A stretch of 64,000 nt of DNA from Acidimicrobiaceae bacterium (GCA_020637295.1 JACJWF010000009.1:1-64000); one strand, 5' to 3'; positions 15,787 to 23,525 are shown, numbered from the stretch's first letter. A program made the numbers and translations. The notes: generated by a model not told the origin, from the letters alone.

Positions 15787-16521
15787 ATGAACGGCCGTCC
15801 CGCCACATTGCCCCGCAATTGGCCCCCCGGCTGGCATGTCGAGGTGGTGACCGAGACCGGCAGCACCAACGCCGACCTGCTGGCCGCGGCGGCTGCGGGG
15901 GCGCCGGATCGGTCGGTGCTGTGCGCCCTGCACCAGACCGCCGGGCGGGGCCGGCTGGACCGCCGCTGGGACGCCCCACCCGGCGCCAACCTGCTGGTGT
16001 CCCTGCTGTTCCGCGACGTGCCCGCGGCCGCGCACGAGCTGACCTGGCGGGTCGGCCTGGCTGCCTGCGCCGCCGCCGAGCAGGTGGCAGGTGTGACCCC
16101 GACGCTGAAGTGGCCCAACGACCTGCTGGTGGGCGACCACAAGCTGGCCGGCGTGCTGGCCCAGGCCTCGTTCGGGGGACCGGGTGGCGCTGGCGGGCAG
16201 GGCGGGCCGGTCGTCGTCGTGGGGATCGGCATGAACGTGCGCTGGTCGCCGGATGGTGCGGCCCGGCTGGGGGCGGACGTCGATCCGCTCGACGTGCTGG
16301 CCGCCCTGCTCGGTGCCTACGACGCCCTGCCCGCGGACGTGCTGCCCCTGTACCGGCAGCGCCTCGGCACCCTGGGTCGGGCCGTGAGGGTGGAGTTGCC
16401 GGGTGGCGAGGTGCTCAATGGCCGCGCGGTCGATGCGGACCCCGATGGCCGCCTGGTGGTCCTCGACGCCTGCGCCGTCACCCACCGCCTCGACGTCGGC
16501 GACATCGTCCACCTGCGTTGA
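15787..16521 (+). CDS. birA: Biotin-[acetyl-CoA-carboxylase] ligase
   Basis: Attaches biotin to the Lys of BCCP domains via biotinyl-5'-AMP. The 244-aa protein is the short, monofunctional form: it lacks the N-terminal HTH repressor domain of E. coli BirA. The biotin/AMP-binding loop GRGR is at residues 53-56 (QTAGRGRLDR), and the catalytic-core KWPNDLLVGDHKLAGVL and VVVGIGMNV are present. A small C-terminal SH3-like domain follows (ELPGGEVLNGRAVDADPDG). The divergent neighbour encodes its substrate, a biotinylated carboxylase, 18 bp away. Confidence 0.93.
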   Translation: MNGRPATLPRNWPPGWHVEVVTETGSTNADLLAAAAAGAPDRSVLCALHQTAGRGRLDRRWDAPPGANLLVSLLFRDVPAAAHELTWRVGLAACAAAEQVAGVTPTLKWPNDLLVGDHKLAGVLAQASFGGPGGAGGQGGPVVVVGIGMNVRWSPDGAARLGADVDPLDVLAALLGAYDALPADVLPLYRQRLGTLGRAVRVELPGGEVLNGRAVDADPDGRLVVLDACAVTHRLDVGDIVHLR

Positions 16522-16527
16522 GGGGAT

Positions 16528-16545
16528 GGTCGAACGCGTTCGACC
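16528..16545. repeat. 18-bp perfect palindrome after birA
   Basis: GGTCGAACGCGTTCGACC. Related hairpins GGTCGAGC-N2-GCTCGACC lie inside both 47-bp inverted repeats (16618-16635 and 17765-17782), so three members of one hairpin family bracket this region. It may serve as the birA terminator. Confidence 0.6.
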
Positions 16546-16548
16546 GAC

Positions 16549-16565
16549 ACGCGTCCGCGGGCGCG
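16549..16565. repeat. 17-bp direct repeat, left copy
   Basis: ACGCGTCCGCGGGCGCG, identical to 17837-17853. It lies outside the left inverted repeat by 25 bp. Could mark a duplicated insertion site or simply be part of a dispersed repeat; the all-GC core weakens the case. Confidence 0.5.
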
Positions 16566-16590
16566 ACGGGCCGGTCGTCGTCGGCGCAGA

Positions 16591-16637
16591 AACCCTGTCA
16601 CACCCCTTCGTTACGCTGGTCGAGCGAGCTCGACCGG
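16591..16637 (+). repeat. 47-bp inverted repeat, left arm
   Basis: Begins AACCCTGTCACACCCCTTC and ends in the GGTCGAGC hairpin. It matches the reverse complement of 17763-17809 at all but two positions. Together they enclose 1.1 kb with three small genes of unknown function. Confidence 0.85.
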
Positions 16638-16770
16638 GTCATGCATCGCGAGCTGGAGACGCAACAAGCAGCAATGGTGACATCGATCAAGGTGCTGCAA
16701 CCAGTGGTCATCTCCGCTCGAAGAGTTCCCGTCGACAGCTCGCCTGTACGCGCTGCGCGAAGCTCCTCTG

Positions 16771-17022
16771 ATGGCGAAGCACACGGTTACGATCATCCAG
16801 CCGGCACGTACCACCCTCCACTCGGATTACACGATGGAGATCAAGAGCGACGATGCGATTCTCGGGAAGCTCAGCATCTCGAAGGGCGGCGTCGACTGGT
16901 TCCCGAAGCACAGCAAGAAGCCGTGGGCGCTGACGTGGGAGGAGTTTGCTGTACTCCTCGATGCGTACTGCCGCGATCGGCCCTCTGTGAAGGCATTCAT
17001 CAAGAACCTCAGAAAGGGGTGA
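16771..17022 (+). CDS. Hypothetical 83-aa protein inside inverted-repeat cassette
   Basis: Not recognised. The protein is basic and soluble, with segments such as LGKLSISKGGVDWFPKHSKK and WALTWEEFAVLLDAYC. Its Trp-rich, Lys-rich middle suggests nucleic-acid binding (inference only). By my count the gene is about 58 percent GC, clearly below its neighbours, and uses AT-ending codons more freely, consistent with lateral acquisition. It is followed 2 bp later by the next small gene, so the two are probably translated together. No Shine-Dalgarno is obvious before ATG 16771. Confidence 0.65.
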   Translation: MAKHTVTIIQPARTTLHSDYTMEIKSDDAILGKLSISKGGVDWFPKHSKKPWALTWEEFAVLLDAYCRDRPSVKAFIKNLRKG

Positions 17023-17024
17023 AT

Positions 17025-17279
17025 GTGGATGGCCCCTTGGTCCGCAGATACCTTCAGGTCCACCCGGGAGCGACCACTGGAGTCGACGTTTGCCGGTGGT
17101 TCGAGGCTCACCCCAACCGGTGGTACACACACGCAGAGGTGAAACGTGCGAACGGCTGCAGCGATCGCATCATCCGAGAACACCTGCCCGCGGCGTTGAA
17201 CGAACCGGGACGCGTGCTCCTCGATGTCGACCGTGCTCGTCAGGCATGGCTCTACCGCTATCGGCGCACCGACATCTGA
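17025..17279 (+). CDS. Small HTH-like protein, second gene of inverted-repeat cassette
   Basis: 84-aa protein starting at GTG 17025, with AGAAAGGGG 5 bp upstream lying within the end of the previous gene. The middle reads VCRWFEAHPNRWYTHAEVKR followed by GCSDRIIREHLPAAL, a helix-turn-helix or winged-helix pattern. The end is a beta-like tail (VLLDVDRARQAWLYRYR). It may be a DNA-binding regulator of the cassette. The 2-bp gap to the upstream 83-aa gene indicates co-translation. No database family is recalled. Confidence 0.55.
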   Translation: MDGPLVRRYLQVHPGATTGVDVCRWFEAHPNRWYTHAEVKRANGCSDRIIREHLPAALNEPGRVLLDVDRARQAWLYRYRRTDI

Positions 17280-17365
17280 GAACTGACGTCGATGTCGACT
17301 TCCGGATCGGGCAGCGGCGCTCCGCAGGTTGCCGGAATGCGGCGGCCTGGGAGTCGCCGGTCTAC

Positions 17366-17749
17366 GTGACGAACGGTGAACTGCTGGTCCCGATCATTGC
17401 GCTCGGCTCCGTGCCGCCCCTTGCCGCGACCACCGACTGGGTCGCCATCGACCTCGTGGAGATCCCCCAGGTCCCCGAGTTTGCGGTCGACGACCTGCGC
17501 GGCTTCGTCGCTGACATCTCCTTCCACCGGTGCAGCCGGCCGACCCCCACGATGCTCGAGTACTTCGACTTCTTCGTGCCGGGTCAGGCCGAAGCGATCC
17601 GGAGCGAGGAGATCTGCGGATGGGGGGCGACCCACATGGTCCAGAGGGAGCAGCGCAGCGACCCGCTGAACGCACCGGTGGCGAACCTCGTGTCGCTGGA
17701 CGGGGCCCGCATCCGCTCCATCCTCGCCTTCCTCGGGCTGGCGGGCTGA
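17366..17749 (+). CDS. Hypothetical protein, third gene of inverted-repeat cassette
   Basis: About 127 aa from GTG 17366, with GGGAG 12 bp upstream. The frame is open further upstream, to 17090, where it overlaps the HTH gene, so the start is uncertain. The sequence is soluble and acidic: LLVPIIALGSVPPLAATTDW, then FVADISFHRC and TMLEYFDFFVPGQAEAIRSE. No motif is recognised. A 26-codon reading frame (ATG 17292) ends in a GTGA overlap with this start and could be a leader peptide or chance. The gene stops 13 bp before the right inverted repeat, so the repeat may contain its terminator. Confidence 0.5.
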   Translation: MTNGELLVPIIALGSVPPLAATTDWVAIDLVEIPQVPEFAVDDLRGFVADISFHRCSRPTPTMLEYFDFFVPGQAEAIRSEEICGWGATHMVQREQRSDPLNAPVANLVSLDGARIRSILAFLGLAG

Positions 17750-17762
17750 CCGCCGTGCCGGC

Positions 17763-17809
17763 CCGGTCGAGCTCGCTCGACCAGCGTACTGAAGGGGTGT
17801 GACAGGGTT
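17763..17809 (-). repeat. 47-bp inverted repeat, right arm
   Basis: Reverse-complement partner of 16591-16637 with two mismatches. It contains GGTCGAGCTCGCTCGACC at its inner end. Lies just after the third cassette gene and ~130 bp before the LCP gene. Confidence 0.85.
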
Positions 17810-17836
17810 CCGGGGCGTCGACAATGCTGCGAGCTG

Positions 17837-17853
17837 ACGCGTCCGCGGGCGCG
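17837..17853. repeat. 17-bp direct repeat, right copy
   Basis: Same ACGCGTCCGCGGGCGCG sequence as 16549-16565, placed 27 bp outside the right inverted repeat. The flanks of the two copies are otherwise unrelated. Confidence 0.5.
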
Positions 17854-17927
17854 CCGACCCTGAGCGGCGACCCGCGAGGCCCCACACCCCTGCGCCGGGG
17901 TGCCGCCGCCATGACCTGGACCGCCAC

Positions 17928-17933
17928 TACCCT
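17928..17933 (+). promoter_or_regulatory. Leaderless -10 element (TACCCT)
   Basis: TACCCT is 8 nt before GTG 17942, the LCP gene start. No Shine-Dalgarno lies between. Confidence 0.45.
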
Positions 17934-17941
17934 CGCTGGCC

Positions 17942-18940
17942 GTGCTGGCGATCGACACCACACCACGGCGGCGGCAGAACCGGGTGCCGGCGTTCGTGCT
18001 GCTGGCGGTGATCGTCGCCGTCGCCTGCACCACCGGGATCCTCATCGCCACCCGCAGCGTCGTCGACCAGGTGCCCCGGGTCACCGGGCTCTCCGGCGTG
18101 CTCAGCTCCGGCAACGCCACGGTGGACAACTACCTCCTCGTGGGCAGCGACAGCCGGGCCGGGGGCGACCCCAACACGGGCGAGGGCGGCGACGTCACCG
18201 GCAACCGCAGCGACACGATCATGGTCCTCCGCTACGACAAGGCGACGGGCACGGCCGCGCTGCTGTCCATCCCCCGCGACCTGTACGTGGAGGTCAGCGG
18301 GCACACCGGGCGGATCAACGGCGCCTACAACGACGGGCCGGCCGAACTGGTGCGGGTGGTGAAGGAGGCCCTCAACCTGCCCATCCACCACTACGTGGAG
18401 ATCGACTTCGTCGGCTTCACCGCGCTGGTGGAGGCCGTCGGCGGCGTCACCGTCTGCTTCCCGTACCCCACGAAGGACACCAACACCGGCCTCGACATCC
18501 CGGCCCCCGGCTGCTACCTGCTGAACGGCACCCAGGGCCTGGCCTACGCCCGCAGCCGCCACTACCAGGAGCTGAAGGAGGACGGGCAGTGGCACGAGGA
18601 CCCCACCAGCGACCTCGGCCGCTCCACCCGCCAGCGCGACTTCGTGAACCGCTGCCTGCAGACCGCGCTCACCACCGTGAAGGCCGACCCGTTCCGAGCC
18701 GGTGAGGTGGCGCTGGCGATGATGGACGCCATCCGCATCGACGAGGGGCTGGACCCGATCGACGCCGCCTCCTCCTTGCGCAGCGCGGTCGACGCCGGCC
18801 TCGGCACCTACTCCCTCCCCGTCGTGGGGGAGACCATCAACGGCGCCGCGGTTCTGCGCCTGGGTAACGGCGCGGACGCCGTCCTCGCCTTCTTCCGCGG
18901 TGATGGCCCGGACCCCAACCCGCCGACGACGGCCGCCTGA
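17942..18940 (+). CDS. LytR-CpsA-Psr (LCP) family wall-polymer ligase
   Basis: LCP enzymes transfer glycan polymers from lipid carriers to peptidoglycan (arabinogalactan in mycobacteria, teichoic acids in firmicutes). The 332-aa protein has one N-terminal TM helix (VPAFVLLAVIVAVACTTGIL), then the extracellular LCP domain. Catalytic-site residues are visible in LLVGSDSRAG (Asp70, Arg72), NRSDTIMVLRYD, SIPRDLYVEV, RINGAYNDG and LAYARSRH. It stands directly before the rhamnose genes, as mycobacterial Rv3267 stands beside rmlD. It is therefore a good candidate to attach a rhamnose-linked glycan to the wall. Confidence 0.92.
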   Translation: MLAIDTTPRRRQNRVPAFVLLAVIVAVACTTGILIATRSVVDQVPRVTGLSGVLSSGNATVDNYLLVGSDSRAGGDPNTGEGGDVTGNRSDTIMVLRYDKATGTAALLSIPRDLYVEVSGHTGRINGAYNDGPAELVRVVKEALNLPIHHYVEIDFVGFTALVEAVGGVTVCFPYPTKDTNTGLDIPAPGCYLLNGTQGLAYARSRHYQELKEDGQWHEDPTSDLGRSTRQRDFVNRCLQTALTTVKADPFRAGEVALAMMDAIRIDEGLDPIDAASSLRSAVDAGLGTYSLPVVGETINGAAVLRLGNGADAVLAFFRGDGPDPNPPTTAA

Positions 18941-18967
18941 CCTCCCGACCCGCCATACTGGGGGCGC

Positions 18968-19519
18968 ATGCCGAACGTACGAGAGAGCGACCGCATCGCC
19001 GGCGTCCACATCGTGGAGCCCACCATCCACGGCGACCAGAGGGGCCTGTTCATCGAGACCTACCGCCGCGAGTGGTTCCCCAACGCCCGCGAGATGCTGC
19101 AGGGCAACCGCAGCAACAAGCAGGCGGGCGCCGTCGTCGGCCTCCACTACCACCTGCACCAGGCGGACTACTGGTACTGCCCGGTCGGCACCATCCGGGT
19201 CGTGCTGCACGACCTGCGCGAGGGCGGCCCCACGTACGGCGGCACCGAGTGCTTCGACATCAGCGGCGAGAACCACCTCGGCGTCTACATCCCGCCGGGC
19301 GTGGCCCACGGCTTCGCGGCCCTCACCGACGTGGTGATGACCTACCTGGTGGACGGCTACTACAACCCGGCGGACGAGTTGGGTGTGGCCTGGAACGACC
19401 CGGTGATCGGGGCCGACTGGGGCGTGACGGAGCCCATCCTCTCCGCCCGCGACCAGGCCAACCCGATGCGCGCCGACCTGCCGGAAGGGCGCCGCCCCTA
19501 CTGGCCCATGCGAACCTGA
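18968..19519 (+). CDS. rmlC: dTDP-4-dehydrorhamnose 3,5-epimerase family protein
   Basis: Cupin-fold epimerase acting on dTDP-4-keto-6-deoxyglucose in dTDP-L-rhamnose synthesis. The 183-aa protein has the early motif GDQRGLFIETYRREWFP, the catalytic-His region VVGLHYHLHQADYWYCPVG and the late VYIPPGVAHGFAAL with LVDGYYNP. GLHYHLHQAD differs slightly from the canonical GLHxQ, so substrate could be a related dTDP-keto sugar. ATG 18968 has CATACT 8 nt upstream. rmlB follows after 16 bp. Confidence 0.88.
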   Translation: MPNVRESDRIAGVHIVEPTIHGDQRGLFIETYRREWFPNAREMLQGNRSNKQAGAVVGLHYHLHQADYWYCPVGTIRVVLHDLREGGPTYGGTECFDISGENHLGVYIPPGVAHGFAALTDVVMTYLVDGYYNPADELGVAWNDPVIGADWGVTEPILSARDQANPMRADLPEGRRPYWPMRT

Positions 19520-19535
19520 GGCGGAGGACCCACAC

Positions 19536-20501
19536 ATGAAACTGCTCGTCACCGGCGCGGCCGGGTTCATCGGCTCCAACTATGTGCGCTGGCTGCTGGC
19601 CAACAGCGACGACGAGGTCACCATCCTCGACGCGCTCACCTACGCCGGCAACATGGAGACCATCCGCGACCTCGTGGACGACCGCCGCTGCACGTTCGTG
19701 CACGGCGACATCTGCGACCAGGACATCGTGCTGGCCTCGATGGAGGGCCATGACGGGGTCGTCCACTTCGCCGCCGAGACCCACGTGGACCGCAGCATCA
19801 AGGACGGCTACTCCTTCGTCCGCACGAACTGCTTCGGCACCAACGTGCTGTGCGACATCGCCCTGCGGGTGGGCATCCAGCGGTTCGTGCACATCAGCAC
19901 CGACGAGGTCTACGGCTCCATCGACGAGGGCTCGTTCAGCGAGGGCGACAAGCTCACCCCGCGCTCGCCGTACTCGGCGGCCAAGGCCGGCAGCGACCTC
20001 ATCGCGCTCAGCTACTTCACCACCCACGGCCTGCCCGTGATGGTCACCCGCTGCAGCAACAACTACGGGCCGTACCAGTTCCCGGAGAAGGTCATCCCGC
20101 TGTTCACCACCAACCTGCTCGACGGCGCGAAGGTGCCGCTGTACGGCGACGGCGGCAATGTGCGCGACTGGATCCACGTGCACGACCACAACACCGCGGC
20201 GGACCTGGTGCTGCGCCACGGCACGCCCGGCGAGGTCTACAACATCGGCGGCGGCAACGAGCTGACCAACAAGGAGCTCACCTACCGGCTGCTGGCGCTG
20301 ACGGGCCGCGACGAGGCGTTCATCCAGCCGGTGGAGGACCGCAAGGGCCACGACCGCCGCTACTCGATCACCCACGAGAAGGTCACCGCGCTCGGCTGGA
20401 AGGCGGAGCACTCGCTGGAGGACGGCCTGGCCGCGACGGTGGAGTGGTACCGCGACAACCGCTGGTGGTGGGAGCCCCTGAAGGCCCGGGCGGCGTTCTG
20501 A
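19536..20501 (+). CDS. rmlB: dTDP-glucose 4,6-dehydratase
   Basis: NAD-dependent extended SDR converting dTDP-glucose to dTDP-4-keto-6-deoxyglucose. The 321-aa protein has TGAAGFIGSNYVRWLL for NAD binding, the sugar-side HFAAETHVDRSI, the catalytic ISTDEVYGS region, and SPYSAAKAGSD containing the YxxxK pair. GGAGGA before ATG 19536 is a clear ribosome-binding site. It overlaps rmlD by TGATG. Operon order is rmlC-rmlB-rmlD; rmlA, which makes dTDP-glucose, is not here. Confidence 0.95.
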   Translation: MKLLVTGAAGFIGSNYVRWLLANSDDEVTILDALTYAGNMETIRDLVDDRRCTFVHGDICDQDIVLASMEGHDGVVHFAAETHVDRSIKDGYSFVRTNCFGTNVLCDIALRVGIQRFVHISTDEVYGSIDEGSFSEGDKLTPRSPYSAAKAGSDLIALSYFTTHGLPVMVTRCSNNYGPYQFPEKVIPLFTTNLLDGAKVPLYGDGGNVRDWIHVHDHNTAADLVLRHGTPGEVYNIGGGNELTNKELTYRLLALTGRDEAFIQPVEDRKGHDRRYSITHEKVTALGWKAEHSLEDGLAATVEWYRDNRWWWEPLKARAAF

Positions 20502-21355
20502 TGCGGCTGCTGGTCACCGGCGCCGGCGGCCAGCTGGCCACCGACCTGCTGCGCGTCTGCGACGCCGCCGGCGACGAGGTGGTCGCGCTCACCCGCGAGC
20601 AGCTGGACATCGCCGACCGCAGCGAGGTGCTGGGGGCCATCACGTCCGTCCGCCCCGACGTGGTCGTCAACACCGCCGCCTGGACCGCGGTGGACGCCTG
20701 CGAGGGCGACCCGGACCGGGCCCTCGCCGTCAACGGCACCGCCGTGCGCTGGCTGGCCGAAGGCTGCCACCGGGCCGGCAGCCACCTCGTGCAGATCTCC
20801 ACCGACTACGTGTTCGCCGGCGATCTCGACCGGCCGTACCACGAGTGGGACGACACCGACCCCCAGAGCGTCTACGGCCTCACCAAGCTGATCGGCGAGC
20901 GTGAGGCGCTGGCGCTCGGGCCGGCGGCCACCGTGGTGCGTACGGCGTGGGTGTGCGGCGTCAACGGGGCCAACATGGTGAAGACCATCGTCCGCCTGGC
21001 CGCCGACCGCCCCGAGCTGGCCTTCGTGGACGACCAGGTGGGCACCCCGACGTTCACCCAGGACCTCGCCCCGGCCGTGCGGCGGCTGGCGCTGGACCGG
21101 CTGAGCGGGGTGGTGCACGTCACCAACTCGCTGGCGTGCTCCTGGTTCCAGTTCGCCCAGCTGGTGGTGGAGGCGATGGGGAAGGACCCGGCGATGGTCC
21201 GCCCGATCACCACCGCGGAGCTGGACCCGCCCCGCCCGGCGCCCCGCCCGGCCAACAGCCGGCTGGACAACGCGGTCCTGCGGATGACCGGCTTCGCGCC
21301 GATGCGCGACTTCCGCGAACCACTGGTGGAAACGGTGGCGGCGCTCGTCGGCTAG
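20501..21355 (+). CDS. rmlD: dTDP-4-dehydrorhamnose reductase
   Basis: Last step of dTDP-L-rhamnose synthesis, NADPH-dependent. The 284-aa SDR has LLVTGAGGQLATDLL for cofactor binding, VVNTAAWTAVDACEGD, STDYVFAG and SVYGLTKLIGE (YxxxK), with RTAWVCG later. ATG 20501 shares a base with the rmlB stop. Its TAG stop codon (21353-21355) is also the first half of a TAGGTT -10 for the next transcript. Confidence 0.94.
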   Translation: MRLLVTGAGGQLATDLLRVCDAAGDEVVALTREQLDIADRSEVLGAITSVRPDVVVNTAAWTAVDACEGDPDRALAVNGTAVRWLAEGCHRAGSHLVQISTDYVFAGDLDRPYHEWDDTDPQSVYGLTKLIGEREALALGPAATVVRTAWVCGVNGANMVKTIVRLAADRPELAFVDDQVGTPTFTQDLAPAVRRLALDRLSGVVHVTNSLACSWFQFAQLVVEAMGKDPAMVRPITTAELDPPRPAPRPANSRLDNAVLRMTGFAPMRDFREPLVETVAALVG

Positions 21356-21358
21356 GTT
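21353..21358 (+). promoter_or_regulatory. Probable -10 (TAGGTT) of the aromatic catabolism genes
   Basis: TAGGTT overlaps the rmlD stop codon. The predicted start of transcription (~21365) leaves a ~30-nt leader containing GGGGAGG (from 21380) before ATG 21396. Confidence 0.4.
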
Positions 21359-21395
21359 GTTCGGGTCCTAACGAATTTCGGGGAGGCCTGGGTCA

Positions 21396-22259
21396 ATGGG
21401 AGAGATCGTCGGTTCCGCGGTGGTGGCGCACGTGCCGCCGCTGGTCATGCCCGAGGAGATGCGCCGCGAGCTGAACGAGGGGCAGGACTTCAGCATCGTC
21501 GAGGGCCTGCACCGCATGCGCCGCGAGTGCATCGACCCGCTGCAGCCGGACCTCATCCTCGTGCTCGACACCCACTGGTTCACCACGTTCGAGTGGGTGG
21601 TCAGCGCCCACGAGCGGCGCACGGGCAAGTTCACCAGCGAGGAACTGCCCCGCACCGTGCCCCAGTTCCCCTACGACATCCCCGGCGACCCCGAGTTCGC
21701 CCGCCTGGTGGCCGACGTGGCCGCCGAGCGCGACGACACGTGGATCACGGCCAACGACGACCCGTACCTGCCGATCCGCTACGCCACCGTCTACCTCACC
21801 CCGTTCCTCCAGCGCGACGAGAAGTGGGTGTCGTTCAGCACCTGCCAGACCGCCGAGTTCGCCGACATGGTGAAGGCCGGCGAGGTGCTCGGCGAAGCCA
21901 TCCGCCGCAGTGACCGGCGGGTCGTCGTCATCGGCAGCGGCGCGCTCTCACACCGCTTCTGGCCGCTCAGCAAGCTGCGCCTGCACGAGGCCGCCAACCC
22001 GGTGCACGTCTTCAACGACGAGCACCGCGCCGCCGACCAGCAGGTGATGGCGTGGATGGAGGAGGGCAACCACGCCAAGATCCTGGCCGACTACCCGAAC
22101 TTCAAGGCGTTCGCGCCGGAGGGCCGCTTCGCCCACTACGTCATCCAGGCCGTCGCCCGCGGCGGCGACCAGTGGACCACGAAGGGCATCCCGTACAGCG
22201 ACTACGAGAACGCCGCGGGCACCGGGCAGGTCCACATGTGGTTCCCCGGCGCTTCCTGA
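21396..22259 (+). CDS. hpaD: Class III extradiol dioxygenase, HpaD-like (3,4-dihydroxyphenylacetate 2,3-dioxygenase)
   Basis: LigB-type ring-cleavage dioxygenase, 287 aa. Candidate non-haem Fe(II) ligands and acid/base residues occur in VVAHVPPLVMPEE (His near residue 12), LVLDTHWFTTFEW and the conserved GSGALSHRFWP. The C-terminal DYPNFKAFAPEGRFAHYVIQ resembles the homoprotocatechuate enzymes. The next gene encodes an FAH-family enzyme, the group that processes the ring-cleavage product downstream, which supports the homoprotocatechuate assignment. A Shine-Dalgarno (GGGGAGG) precedes ATG 21396. Exact substrate is inferred. Confidence 0.82.
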   Translation: MGEIVGSAVVAHVPPLVMPEEMRRELNEGQDFSIVEGLHRMRRECIDPLQPDLILVLDTHWFTTFEWVVSAHERRTGKFTSEELPRTVPQFPYDIPGDPEFARLVADVAAERDDTWITANDDPYLPIRYATVYLTPFLQRDEKWVSFSTCQTAEFADMVKAGEVLGEAIRRSDRRVVVIGSGALSHRFWPLSKLRLHEAANPVHVFNDEHRAADQQVMAWMEEGNHAKILADYPNFKAFAPEGRFAHYVIQAVARGGDQWTTKGIPYSDYENAAGTGQVHMWFPGAS

Positions 22260-22274
22260 GCCAGAATCGAACCC

Positions 22275-23126
22275 ATGCGACTTGCGAACTATGACGGCCG
22301 CGCCACCATCGTGGTCCAGGGCCGGGCAGTGGATGTGGAGAAGGCGTCGAACGGCGCGATGGGCAGCGACCCCATGCTGCTCTCCGACCTGGCGAACCAC
22401 GACGACCTGAGAGTGATCGCGTCGGCGGCGGATGCTGCGGCCTGGCCGGCCGTGGACGAAGCCCTGCTCGGTGCCCCGGTGCCGCGGCCGCCGAAGGGCA
22501 TCGCCGTGGCGCTGAACTACCGCCAGCACGCCATCGAGAGCGGGCGGGAGATGCCCACCGAGCCGCACCTGTTCGCCAAGACGGAGAACTGCGTGTGCGG
22601 CCCGTTCGACGAGATCATCGTGCCGGCCGGGCGCACCGAGGTGGACTACGAGGCCGAGCTGGTCATTGCCTTCGGGCGCACGTGCAAGGGCGCCACCAGG
22701 GAGAACGCCTGGAGCCACATCGCCGGCGTCATGTGCGGGCAGGACATCAGCGACCGCGGCGAGCAGTTCCGCCCGCCGGTGAAGCAGTTCACCATCGCCA
22801 AGTCCTACGACACGTTCGGTCCGATCGGGCCGTACATGGTCACCCCCGACGAGCTGGCCGACAAGGACGCCCTGGAGCTGGTCGGCCGGGTCAGCGGCGA
22901 GGAGATGCAGCGCACCAACACCTCGGACCTGATCTTCGACGTGCCGGCGCTGATCGTCTGGCTCAGCCGGTTCATCACGTTCCGCCCGGGCGATCTCATC
23001 TGGACCGGCACGCCCGGCGGCGTCGGCGAGGCCCGCAACCCGCAGCGCTTCCTGCGCGCCGGCGACCTGGTGGAGACCGAGATCGAGGGCATCGGGTGCA
23101 TGCGCAACCCGGTGGTCGAGCGCTGA
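22275..23126 (+). CDS. Fumarylacetoacetate hydrolase family protein (HpaG-like)
   Basis: 283-aa FAH-fold enzyme; in the homoprotocatechuate pathway such proteins act as decarboxylase/isomerase on the opened ring. The core starts at IAVALNYRQHAIESGREMP. Metal ligands lie in TEVDYEAELVIAFGR (Glu-x-Glu), followed by GVMCGQDISDRGEQ and AKSYDTFGPIGPYMV, and the end has WTGTPGGVGEARNP. ATG 22275 has CAGAAT 7 nt upstream, so it may have its own leaderless promoter besides read-through from hpaD, 15 bp away. Confidence 0.85.
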   Translation: MRLANYDGRATIVVQGRAVDVEKASNGAMGSDPMLLSDLANHDDLRVIASAADAAAWPAVDEALLGAPVPRPPKGIAVALNYRQHAIESGREMPTEPHLFAKTENCVCGPFDEIIVPAGRTEVDYEAELVIAFGRTCKGATRENAWSHIAGVMCGQDISDRGEQFRPPVKQFTIAKSYDTFGPIGPYMVTPDELADKDALELVGRVSGEEMQRTNTSDLIFDVPALIVWLSRFITFRPGDLIWTGTPGGVGEARNPQRFLRAGDLVETEIEGIGCMRNPVVER

Positions 23127-23136
23127 GGCGGCGGCG

Positions 23137-23499
23137 ATGAGGGTCGTGCCCGAAGGCGACAAGAGCGTGTCCTACGGCGGCCGGTTCACCGGCACCGTCG
23201 AGCTGGAGATGCTGCACGCCACGCCCACGGACGAGGAGCCGGACACGGCGCTCGTCCACTTCAAGGACGGGGCCGTCACGTTCTGGCACCTCCACCCCGG
23301 CGGCCAGCAGCTGTTCGTGGTCAGCGGCGAGGCCCGTGTGGGCACGGAGGCCGACGGGGAGGTCCGCCTGGCCCCCGGCACCCTCGTGGTCTGCCCGGCC
23401 AACGAACGCCACTGGCACGGTGCCGCGCCGGGCAACGACAGCACCCTGCTGGCGGTCACCTGGGGCACCACCCAGTGGGAGACCGTCGCCCCCGAGTGA
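23137..23499 (+). CDS. Cupin-domain protein
   Basis: 120-aa single cupin barrel. Metal-binding motif 1 is seen in TFWHLHPGGQQLFVVSGEA and motif 2 in LVVCPANERHWHGAAPG. Small cupins of this form occur in aromatic catabolic operons, sometimes as isomerases or quercetinase-like proteins. It lies 10 bp after the FAH gene and overlaps or abuts the monooxygenase gene, so it is probably part of the same pathway. Specific reaction unknown. Confidence 0.8.
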   Translation: MRVVPEGDKSVSYGGRFTGTVELEMLHATPTDEEPDTALVHFKDGAVTFWHLHPGGQQLFVVSGEARVGTEADGEVRLAPGTLVVCPANERHWHGAAPGNDSTLLAVTWGTTQWETVAPE

Positions 23500-23525
23500 G
23501 CGGGACGGCGGGCGAGGGGAGCAGC

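Noticed and set aside
13913..15979. 688-codon minus-strand frame over the carboxylase
   Set aside because: Out-of-frame shadow of the accA gene; Arg/Pro/Gly-rich with no domain.
17292..17369. 26-codon reading frame before the third cassette gene
   Set aside because: Ser/Gly/Arg-rich, no ribosome-binding site. The GTGA overlap is suggestive but not enough to call a gene.
16549..17853. 17-bp direct repeats as a true target-site duplication
   Set aside because: They are 25-27 bp away from the inverted repeats with unrelated spacers and are entirely GC-rich, so they are reported only as repeats.
17824..18705. 293-codon plus-strand frame overlapping the LCP gene
   Set aside because: Out-of-frame shadow; the true LCP frame has all catalytic motifs.
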